Shown in pieces: positions 16,191-22,175 of a stretch of DNA of 22,175 nucleotides. Location of the stretch: the NCBI GenBank assembly GCA_964426135.1, contig CAYRPN010000097.1, forward strand, positions 1 to 22,175, given 5' to 3'. A model generated the notes under the pieces. That model searched no databases and was not told where the DNA came from. It worked only from the letters and a program-made list of their open reading frames with translations. The translations under genes and the position numbers were made by a program. This DNA is from CAYRPN01 sp964426135. Its GTDB lineage: Bacteria > Planctomycetota > Phycisphaerae > Phycisphaerales > Phycisphaeraceae. Each line of letters opens with the position of its first letter. Position 1 is the first letter of the stretch.

Positions 16191-16676
16191 TCAGAATCGA
16201 CCGCCGCGCTGACCGAACGCGGGTGTCGGTGACGGCGCAGCCGTTTCGTTTGCCTGGACGTCCTTCACCCCGGACATATCCACTGGCGCGGCGAAGGCTA
16301 TGCCCACATCGTGGACGCGGCCGGAGACGTGATCGCATCGAACCACGCTCGCCACGATCGGCATGGTTTCGCCCGAGTTCAACTGCAACACGAACTCGCA
16401 CGTCGTGCCGCAATGCAGATAGCCGCCATGAAGAAAACCCATGCCCAATTCGCTGATGTCGCGCGGCCCCACGCGGATGAACACCTCGCTGCCGCCGGGA
16501 TGACGCACGCGCATCGGCAACCCACGGTCATGCGAGAACCGATACCGCCGCACCGCCCGCCGACGATCCGCCTTGGTTCCTTTCGCTCGATGCTCCAGTT
16601 CTTTTGAGATTCGATCCTGTTCCGACAATGACAGCCGCAGCGTGTTCACGCTGCCTTCGCCCGTACGTGAAATCAT
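16191..16676 (-). CDS. PilZ-domain protein
   Basis: A 161-residue soluble protein with a PilZ domain at about 36-132. The cyclic-di-GMP binding signature is present: arginine cluster DRRRAVRRYRF (R39/R43 or R40/R44) and DISELGMG (D73, S75, G78), followed by the VVRCDHVSGRVHDVGIAF strands. This predicts cyclic-di-GMP binding, but no output domain is attached, so it probably acts by binding a partner. The N-terminal 35 residues are charged and likely helical; the last 28 are low complexity. The ATG at 16676 is preceded by AAGGGG at a slightly long distance. It lies 147 bp downstream of the ABC ATPase gene on the same strand; co-transcription is possible, with no evident functional link. Confidence 0.8.
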   Translation of the reverse strand: MISRTGEGSVNTLRLSLSEQDRISKELEHRAKGTKADRRRAVRRYRFSHDRGLPMRVRHPGGSEVFIRVGPRDISELGMGFLHGGYLHCGTTCEFVLQLNSGETMPIVASVVRCDHVSGRVHDVGIAFAAPVDMSGVKDVQANETAAPSPTPAFGQRGGRF

Positions 16677-16823
16677 CTGGACCCACCCCTTGCAGCCTGT
16701 TGACCGACCCCCCTCGAAACTACTTCATTCCGAGAGTCAACACATCGGACGGATGGGGCGTTCACTTCACACCAATAACCATGCCTTCTGAGCAGTCATC
16801 CGTTCGCTCACCTCCCGATAACG

Positions 16824-17759
16824 CTACTGCACCAGTCCCTTGGTCAACCGCATGAACGCCGTTTCCAGGCTCACGTGCTCCTCCTGCAATCGCGTCAGGC
16901 GGAAGCCCTGCTTCACCAGCGTTGCCGCGATGCGCGAAGCGTCGATTCGGCTGGCGTCGATCTGAATGCGGATGTGGCCGTCCAGTGATTCCGTCTCGAT
17001 CACGCCGGGCATGTCCTTGAGCAGATCGACCGCCTGGGCCGAGCCTTCGGCAACGGCGACCTTCAGCACGGTGCCGCCGCGAGTGCGATCGAGGATTTCC
17101 TTGACGCTGCCGACGAACTGCAACTGCCCGCGCTCGATGATGCCGACGCTGGTGCAGAAATCCTCCATCTCCGGCAGGATGTGCGAGCTGATAAGAATCG
17201 TCTTGCCCATGCGGTGCAGTTCCTTGAGCAGTTCGCGAATCTCGATGCGGGCGCGCGGGTCCAGGCCGGAGGCGGGCTCGTCGAGCAGCAGCACCTTCGG
17301 ATCGTGGAGCAGCACGCGGGCCAGGGAGAGGCGCTGCTTCATGCCGCGGGACAGGCCGTTCACCTCGGCGTCCGCCTTGTAAGCGAGATCGGTGAGCGAA
17401 AGCACGTCGTCGATGACGCTGTCGCGCTTCTTGCCATGAATGCCGAAGGCGGCGGCGAAAAAGGCGAGGTATTCCTTGACCACCATGTCCTCGTAGGAGC
17501 CGAAGTAATCGGGCACGTATCCGATCCAGCTTCGCACCTGGCGTGCATTGACGGGGCCGACGGACAGGCCATCGACGCGCGCCTCGCCCCAGGTGGGTTT
17601 GAGGAGCGTGGCGAGAATCTTGATGGTCGTGGTCTTGCCCGCGCCGTTGGGGCCGATGAACCCGAAACACTCGCCCTTCTCAATTTTGAGGTTGAGATTG
17701 TTCAGCGCGATCAGTTCGCCGTAGCGCTTGGTCAGGTTGATGGTTTCGATCATTGCCAT
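16824..17759 (-). CDS. ABC transporter ATP-binding protein (ABC-2 type)
   Basis: About 311 residues forming one ABC ATPase domain plus a C-terminal extension. Walker A is GPNGAGKTTT (about 37-46), the signature is LSRGMKQRL, Walker B is VLLLDEPASGLDP, and the switch histidine is in ISSHILPEM. The post-220 tail (TVLKVAVAEGSAQAVDLL onward) matches the extension of ABC-2 type exporter subunits such as NatA/CcmA-like proteins. It would power a permease, but no permease gene is adjacent, so it is an orphan here. The frame extends to a TTG at 17786, yet that part encodes repeat sequence (ALSPRPFP); I take the ATG at 17759, with the ATG at 17753 (MIETINL) equally likely. Neither has a clear ribosome binding site. 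The tail contains a small internal duplication (IDASRIDASR). Confidence 0.86.
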   Translation of the reverse strand: MAMIETINLTKRYGELIALNNLNLKIEKGECFGFIGPNGAGKTTTIKILATLLKPTWGEARVDGLSVGPVNARQVRSWIGYVPDYFGSYEDMVVKEYLAFFAAAFGIHGKKRDSVIDDVLSLTDLAYKADAEVNGLSRGMKQRLSLARVLLHDPKVLLLDEPASGLDPRARIEIRELLKELHRMGKTILISSHILPEMEDFCTSVGIIERGQLQFVGSVKEILDRTRGGTVLKVAVAEGSAQAVDLLKDMPGVIETESLDGHIRIQIDASRIDASRIAATLVKQGFRLTRLQEEHVSLETAFMRLTKGLVQ

Positions 17760-17760
17760 A

Positions 17761-17894
17761 GGGAAGGGCCGGGGTGAAAGGGCCAAAGCCCAAGGGACGG
17801 AGAGGAATCAAAAGCACGACGCGACACGTGAGCGAGTGATGTTTTCAGTAAATGAAACCCTTGGCCCCTGGCCCTGCGGCCCTTGGCCCTTCTC
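17761..17894. repeat. Inverted pair of GGCCCTT-family arms
   Basis: The left arm (17761-17805) contains GGGAAGGGCC, AGGGCCAAAGCCCAAGGG and GGAGAGG. The right arm (17857-17894) is its rough inverse, CCCTTGGCCCCTGGCCC then GGCCCTTGGCCCTTCTC. About 50 bp separate them. The core matches the tandem copies at 1127-1162. The left arm covers the region just upstream of the ABC ATPase start, which explains the missing ribosome binding site and the spurious N-terminal extension of that frame. Confidence 0.65.
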
Positions 17895-17897
17895 TAC

Positions 17898-18000
17898 GGA
17901 GCCGTGCAAGATTAACTCCGCAGATTCGAATCGCTTTGCTCCCAGCCGGACGACTTGGAAAGTCGTCCCACATGCGAGGTTGATCCTGCACGGCTCCTAC
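17898..18000. repeat. 100-bp MITE-like element, copy A
   Basis: The element begins GGAGCCGTGCA and ends TGCACGGCTCC, an 11-bp terminal inverted repeat. Inside, GGACGACTT (17948-17956) pairs with AAGTCGTCC (17960-17968) over a GGA loop. Over about 100 bp it is roughly 95 percent identical by eye to copy B at 20710-20809, in the same orientation. Its last bases (CTA, 17997-17999) are the TAG stop codon of the minus-strand gene beginning at 20489. No transposase or target duplication is evident. Confidence 0.85.
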
Positions 18001-20489
18001 TCCTGCACCGGCAGTATGAACCTCACCATCGTCCACCCCCGGCTTTCCACCTCATCGCCATCGACGCGGATCGGCGTGGGCATGGGCGAGCCTTCGTCCA
18101 GGTGGCCGATGATGATCACCCGGCGCAGCACGGTGAGCGCGGACAAATCCAGATGCCGGCCCGTGGTGCGAACCCAGTGGGCCGGCGAGTTGCCGAAGCC
18201 CAGGTGATCCGACTGATCCACCAGAAAGTCCGGCGGCGGCAGCATGCTGTGGAAACTGAACAGCATCAGCGCATTGACGACGTGCGGCGTGCCGGGATCG
18301 ACCCGCGCTTTTCCGACGGCCTCCTCCTCGTCGTCCACCTTGCCGCCGCCGATCTGGTGAAGGCGCTCACCCAGATCGCCTTCGCCCTGAATCGCGCGGT
18401 CTTCCCAACCCGTCGCCTTCATTCCCGGCTTCGGCGGCTTCCACGGCTTCGCTTCCGTCTTCTTGTGCGGCACGTTGGCGACAAGCGACATCGGCACGTT
18501 CTTGCGCTTCGTCAGGTCGAGCGCCTCACCCTTGCCCCAGTCCTCCGGATGCGCCCATACCTGAGCGATACCGTTGCCGCGGCAGAAAACCACCTGCACA
18601 TTCTTGAGCGTGCCCGGCAGACTGTGCGTCAGTTTGCCGGCGGGCCAACCCTTCTCTTCGCGCACGGCCCCCGCCGGCGACGTCCAGCCGCGCTCCTCCA
18701 TCTGAGGCATGACGACATCGAGATAATCCGCTTCGAACTGTTTCGCGGTGGCGCGCATGGGCACGCCGGGCATGACGCCGGGCGAGTGAACGTGCGTGGT
18801 GTACTGCTGGCGATCGGAAAACTCGCTGCGATCGGCGCCGGGCAGGCCGGGGCTCGCGAGGCTGTGGGGATTGGTCGGGGCGGGCGCGGATTGACCGGCG
18901 TCCACGGCGACATCGATGCCGGCGTGGCGCGGGAGAAAGAGCGAGAACCAGCTATGCGTGCGCACGAGCGCCGGGCCGCGCGGACTGGCGTCGATGTCGA
19001 TGATGCTGAAGTGCTCGATCTGGGTGAGGCTGGGGCGCAGGAACATGGCGCCGAACCAGGTGATCGCGCTGAACGCCACGACCACCACGCCGAAGCCGAG
19101 CCACGCGTGATGCACCTTGCCGCGCGACTTGAGGAAGCCAAATACACCCGGCCCCGCCAGCACCCAGTACGCGATGAACAGCACAAACGCCAGCAGCAGC
19201 GTGGAGGCCGCCGTCTTCTTCATCGAGATCCGGCTGGGCAGAAAGCTCGTGACATCGTTGATGTCGCGTAGGTTCACCTTCACGATGCGCTGCTCATTCT
19301 CCAGCGTGGCGATGGGAAGATTGCCAGGCGACTGCCAGCGGAAGATGCTCTTCCATAGCGTGGGCAGGCCGAACTCGCCATAGCCCAGCGCCGGGTCGAG
19401 GAACTTGCGATCGGTCACATCCAGTCCGATCAGCGTGACGCGGCCGAAACCATATTGCCGCGACGCGATCAGAGCGGGCGGCGGCTCCGCGGTCGCGACA
19501 GGAGCGACGGGGGCGTCGGCAACCTTGGCGGGATCAGACGGTGTGGCGGGCGCTGCGGGCTGCTCCACCAGCAGCCAGCTCACGTCGCGAGCCGTCGCGC
19601 CGGCTGCGGGCTTCAGCGGCCTGACCGCGATCTTCAGGTTGGTGTAAAACTTTTTCGGATCGCGCATCCACAGCGGCGGATCGATCTCCCGCGACTCCCC
19701 CACCACCACCGGCGGCAACAGGTCGGCCAACTTGGGATCGGACCAGCCGCTGTCCACCGCGCCCACTGAAATCACCAGATGCCCGCCGCGGCGAACCCAC
19801 TCGCGAATCGCCGCCATCGGCACCGAGGGATCCGTCGGCGGCCGACCCGCCTGCGGCGTCCAGACCAGCGCGTCCAGCAGCATCATTCCGTGCCAGCGAT
19901 CCGGCAGCAGTGACGGATCGATGCCCGTGATAAGTTCGACCGGTTCGTGCTGCGTCCAGATTTCGCGGAAGCGATCGAGCCCCAGCAATCCGCCGCCGGT
20001 GACGCCGATGGCGCCCAACCGCCAGTTCTCCACGCGCTCCCGAGCGGGACTGCGATGATCGGTGAGCAGTCGCGGCGGCGTGACCCGCTTGCTGTCCAGG
20101 AGTTCGCCGCTCTCCGCATCAAAAACGCGCACCACCCACGGATCCTCCGGCTTCCAGTTGGACGCGGGCATCGCATACATGCGGACGGGCATCGTGCCGT
20201 TGGGATTCAGCACGACGTTTTCACGACGGGAGATGACCAGGTCGCCGTCGATGTCCGACGTGACCCAGTCGCAGTGAACCTTGCGAACGGAAGGCAGGTT
20301 ATTGCGCACGGTGAATCGCATCGTCGCCCATGTGCCAGGCCGCGCGAAGCCTTCAAGCCCCTTGTCCAGATCGCGATCAAACTCGATTTTCGCCGAGCCT
20401 TCTTGCGCATGGATCGCGGGCGCGACGATGGCCAGGCATAACACAGCGAGCCAGGCCGGAAGTCGAGATGGAAGTAAAGTTCCCCGCAT
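17997..20489 (-). CDS. Large secreted/membrane protein with GATase-like fold region, function unknown
   Basis: About 830 residues. A good signal peptide ends at AIHA-QE (residue 28). A beta-rich region (about 35-160) is followed by a segment (about 165-275) with alternating strands and helices, including AAIREWVRRGGHLVISVGAV, resembling the glutamine amidotransferase-like fold found in bacterial membrane proteins; I see no catalytic cysteine triad. A Pro/Ala-rich linker near 310-340 precedes YGFGRVTLIGLDV. Two membrane helices lie near 425 and 460, then a long C-terminal part of about 340 residues. Only topology is supported; function is unknown. The ATG at 20489 fits the signal peptide; a TTG at 20513, with AGGTAGG upstream, is the alternative. 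The stop codon sits in repeat copy A. The ABC ATPase gene follows 238 bp downstream, beyond the repeat block. Confidence 0.75.
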   Translation of the reverse strand: MRGTLLPSRLPAWLAVLCLAIVAPAIHAQEGSAKIEFDRDLDKGLEGFARPGTWATMRFTVRNNLPSVRKVHCDWVTSDIDGDLVISRRENVVLNPNGTMPVRMYAMPASNWKPEDPWVVRVFDAESGELLDSKRVTPPRLLTDHRSPARERVENWRLGAIGVTGGGLLGLDRFREIWTQHEPVELITGIDPSLLPDRWHGMMLLDALVWTPQAGRPPTDPSVPMAAIREWVRRGGHLVISVGAVDSGWSDPKLADLLPPVVVGESREIDPPLWMRDPKKFYTNLKIAVRPLKPAAGATARDVSWLLVEQPAAPATPSDPAKVADAPVAPVATAEPPPALIASRQYGFGRVTLIGLDVTDRKFLDPALGYGEFGLPTLWKSIFRWQSPGNLPIATLENEQRIVKVNLRDINDVTSFLPSRISMKKTAASTLLLAFVLFIAYWVLAGPGVFGFLKSRGKVHHAWLGFGVVVVAFSAITWFGAMFLRPSLTQIEHFSIIDIDASPRGPALVRTHSWFSLFLPRHAGIDVAVDAGQSAPAPTNPHSLASPGLPGADRSEFSDRQQYTTHVHSPGVMPGVPMRATAKQFEADYLDVVMPQMEERGWTSPAGAVREEKGWPAGKLTHSLPGTLKNVQVVFCRGNGIAQVWAHPEDWGKGEALDLTKRKNVPMSLVANVPHKKTEAKPWKPPKPGMKATGWEDRAIQGEGDLGERLHQIGGGKVDDEEEAVGKARVDPGTPHVVNALMLFSFHSMLPPPDFLVDQSDHLGFGNSPAHWVRTTGRHLDLSALTVLRRVIIIGHLDEGSPMPTPIRVDGDEVESRGWTMVRFILPVQE

Positions 20490-20513
20490 CCGTGTGACCG
20501 ATCCGATGTTCAA

Positions 20514-20861
20514 CCGAGCCTACCTGATACGATGGATTGTAGCGGGAAGATTGCGGCGAGATTTGCGGCGTGTGACGGCGGTTAGCGGAAACGCCGCAGG
20601 CGTCTGGGCGGGTTGCCGCGGGCCTGCGACATGGCAACCGCCGCGATGACGCACCTTCGACGTTGGCGCGGGGCCACCGCCAGGCACCTGCGGTGCATCC
20701 CGCTGAGCAGCCGTGCAAGATTAACTCCGCAGATTCGAATCGCTTCGCTCCCAGCCGGACGACTTGGAAAGTCGTCCCACATGCGATGTTGTTCCTGCAC
20801 GAATCCTAACCGACGGAAGGTGACGTAGCGCGGTTGAGCTTGAAAATCGGAGTGACACACC
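20514..20861. other. Divergent intergenic region
   Basis: About 350 bp separate two divergent genes. It contains repeat copy B (20710-20809), a small GCACC-TGC-GGTGC hairpin near 20684-20696, and an imperfect inverted GGTTGCC/GGCAACC pair (about 20609-20640). Short open frames here have no ribosome binding sites. Promoters for both flanking genes must be here, but no confident -35/-10 pair was found. Confidence 0.5.
20710..20809. repeat. 100-bp MITE-like element, copy B
   Basis: A direct repeat of the element at 17898-18000, starting GCCGTGCAAGATTAACTCCG and differing at only a few positions, mostly at the right end, where the terminal inverted repeat is degraded (GCACGAATCC rather than GCACGGCTCC). 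The internal 9-bp hairpin (20757-20765 with 20769-20777) is perfectly kept. It lies about 50 bp upstream of the plus-strand hydrolase start. Confidence 0.85.
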
Positions 20862-21893
20862 ATGGCGGCTCGCGTCCTTGTTCGCATCGGTCTGGCCATC
20901 GCGGCGTTGTCCTGCTCCGCGCTTGCCGAGCAACCCTATATCCGCACCTTTGACGCGAAGGACACATTCGTCATGCCGCGCGACGCGAATGCCGCGACGC
21001 AGAAGGCGCTGAACGAACTGAGCTGGAAACCGAGCAATTTCGAAGTCACCTGCGAAGCGGCCGCGGAAGCGAACGTCGACAAGCGCGATCCGATGCTCGC
21101 CGAGTACGACGCGCTGGTGCGGTTCCCCTCGCCGTTCGCCAATGGTGACAAGCTCAACGACACCGTCGTGATGGAGTGGTTCGCCGCGCGCGACAAGGAA
21201 GGCCAGGCGATCAAGGCTCCCGCGATGGTCGTCCTGCACATCCTCGACAGTCGGATGACGGTGGCCCGTATTTTCGCTCGTGCTTTTGCGAAGGAGGGCA
21301 TCCACGCCTTCGTCATGCACATGCCCCACTACGGCCGCCGCCGCGCACCGGGGATCAAGCCGACGCCGACGCTGCTCACCGAAGGCGTGCGCCAGGCCGT
21401 CGCCGATGCCCGCCGCGCCCGCGACGCCATCGCAGCCTTGCCGAACATCGACGCCGGCCGCATCGGGATCCAGGGCACCAGTCTCGGCGGCTTCATCTGC
21501 ACCGCCGCCGGCTCGCTCGACGACTGCTTCACCCCGGTGCTGCCCACGCTTGCCGGCGCGGACCTGCCGGAGCTTTTCAAGAACGGAAAGAACGAGGTGG
21601 CGAAGATTCGCGAACAGGCCCGCAAAATGGGCCTGACCGATGAAGCGTTCACCGCGATGATCCAGCAGGTCGATCCGCTGCTGCTGGCGCATCGCATGAA
21701 CCCCAAACGCACGTTTCTCTTCAACGCCGAGCACGACGAAGTGATTCCCGCCGCCAACGCCAAAGCACTGGCGAAGGCGGCGAAGATACCGGCCGATCAA
21801 CACGTCTGGATGGTCGGCGGACACGTGAGCTGCATCGTGCATCTGCCCGCGGTGATTCCGGTGATGATCGAGCGGATCAGGAAGGCGGAGTGA
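20862..21893 (+). CDS. Secreted alpha/beta hydrolase family protein
   Basis: A 343-residue alpha/beta hydrolase with a signal peptide (hydrophobic about 5-20, likely cut at ALA-EQ near 22; C18 could alternatively be a weak lipobox). The nucleophile elbow is GTSLGG (S207), the likely acid D292 (FNAEHDEVIP), and the histidine H321 or H327 (VGGHVSCIVHLP). The VVLHILDSR and HAFVMHMPHYGRR strands and the cap helices before DPLLLAHRMNPKRT fit the broad dienelactone-hydrolase-like group; substrate unknown. GGAG ten bases before the ATG is a fair ribosome binding site. It is not closely similar by eye to the hydrolase at 5841. The frame continues open for 94 codons after the TGA, but this is a separate fragment (see next entries). 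Confidence 0.8.
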   Translation: MAARVLVRIGLAIAALSCSALAEQPYIRTFDAKDTFVMPRDANAATQKALNELSWKPSNFEVTCEAAAEANVDKRDPMLAEYDALVRFPSPFANGDKLNDTVVMEWFAARDKEGQAIKAPAMVVLHILDSRMTVARIFARAFAKEGIHAFVMHMPHYGRRRAPGIKPTPTLLTEGVRQAVADARRARDAIAALPNIDAGRIGIQGTSLGGFICTAAGSLDDCFTPVLPTLAGADLPELFKNGKNEVAKIREQARKMGLTDEAFTAMIQQVDPLLLAHRMNPKRTFLFNAEHDEVIPAANAKALAKAAKIPADQHVWMVGGHVSCIVHLPAVIPVMIERIRKAE

Positions 21894-21897
21894 AAGG

Positions 21898-21940
21898 CAA
21901 CCGCGGATAGCGCAGATGACGCGGATGACGCGGATGAAAC
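21898..21940. repeat. GATGACGCG tandem repeat (IRVICAIRG-type)
   Basis: ACCGCGGATAGCGCAGATGA is followed by GCGGATGAC-type units, giving three to four near copies of a 9-bp unit. On the minus strand it translates as FIRVIRVICAIRG, a peptide often seen in spurious frames of planctomycete-like genomes. It begins 4 bp after the hydrolase stop codon. Confidence 0.7.
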
Positions 21941-22175
21941 CGCTCCCATCCTTCAATCCTACGCCTGGAGCCTCGACGGCAAATTACTCTGCTACGGCAA
22001 ACTCAACGCCGCCGCATTCCTCAACCTGGCCGCAGGCAAGGCGAGCGAAATCCCGCTCGCGAAAGTGCATGACAACCTCAATATCTATTCACTTCCCAAC
22101 GTCCGCCAACATCGCACTAAGGGTCCTTCCGGGATTATTGTGGGTCCATCGCCAAACCGCCACAGAAAAAGAGAA
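21936..22175 (+). pseudogene. Start-less coding-like fragment, truncated by the window end
   Basis: From the repeat to the last base the plus-strand frame that starts at 21936 stays open (about 80 codons) and reads like protein: SYAWSLDGKLLCYGK, then FLNLAAGKASEIPLAKV. Third positions are mostly G or C until about 22080, as in real genes here. There is no ATG in frame and no ribosome binding site, and the repeat directly precedes it. The WSxDGK motif recalls blades of WD40/PD40-type beta-propellers, a tentative match. It may be a gene remnant cut by the repeat, or the tail of a degraded gene. The last 90 bp look less coding-like. Confidence 0.3.

Noticed and set aside
17955..19271. 438-codon plus-strand frame inside the membrane protein gene
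   Set aside because: It begins in repeat copy A, is Arg/His rich and has no domain; the minus-strand frame has a signal peptide and membrane helices.
20721..21956. 411-codon minus-strand frame opposite the second hydrolase
   Set aside because: It starts and ends in repeat sequence, and the plus-strand hydrolase has clear catalytic motifs.
21891..22175. Stop codon readthrough extending the hydrolase by 94 codons
   Set aside because: The enzyme is complete at the TGA, and the first in-frame residues after it come from a tandem repeat, so a chance in-frame fragment is simpler.
1..22175. CRISPR arrays, transposases, phage genes or replication origins
   Set aside because: No regularly spaced direct repeats, DDE/tyrosine recombinase motifs, phage structural genes or DnaA-box clusters were seen.

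Overview
The window is GC-rich bacterial DNA, 22.2 kb, densely coding, with genes on both strands. I infer a planctomycete-like bacterium (Planctomycetota, perhaps class Phycisphaerae). The basis is the combination of secreted alpha/beta hydrolases, a VanZ-type protein, a large alpha-2-macroglobulin next to penicillin-binding protein 1C, and several families of short intergenic repeats that give spurious peptides such as LTPTLSRRERG and IRVICAIRG. Taxonomy is inference; no rRNA is present.

Layout. 1-493 has no convincing gene but carries an inverted pair of REP-like repeats. 494-6989 is a plus-strand run: a YfcE-type metallophosphoesterase, a protein with two VanZ-like halves, a fused circularly permuted ATP-grasp/alpha-E protein (2317-4917), an overlapping transglutaminase-like protease (ATGA overlap at 4914), and a secreted alpha/beta hydrolase. 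A strong hairpin (7009-7053) and a minus-strand tRNA-Leu(CAG) follow. 7268-14984 is a minus-strand unit encoding a bacterial alpha-2-macroglobulin with an intact CVEQ thioester and a bifunctional PBP1C, the same pairing as yfhM-pbpC in E. coli. 15455-16174 is a plus-strand YhhQ-type queuosine precursor transporter. 16191-20489 is minus strand: a PilZ protein, an orphan ABC ATPase, and a large secreted/membrane protein with a possible amidotransferase-like fold. 20862-21893 is a second secreted alpha/beta hydrolase on the plus strand. The last 280 bp hold a short tandem repeat and a start-less open frame that looks like a gene fragment.

Functional themes. The A2M-PBP1C pair is the classic periplasmic protease-defence and peptidoglycan-repair module. 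The ATP-grasp/alpha-E/transglutaminase pair is a conserved but biochemically undefined predicted peptide-ligation and cleavage module. The remaining genes look like unlinked housekeeping or envelope functions.

The most distinctive non-coding signal is repeat structure. Three pairs of GGGAGAGGG-TTGGGGTGAGG arms all occur as inverted pairs with the same polarity (59-175, 9402-9578, 15155-15389). A 100-bp element with terminal inverted repeats and an internal 9-bp hairpin occurs twice in direct orientation (17898-18000 and 20710-20809), flanking one gene. A second inverted family (GGGAAGGGCC / GGCCCTTGGCCCTT) is stacked directly next to the first copy of that element. I found no CRISPR array, transposase, phage gene or origin, and no clearly new defence-like system.
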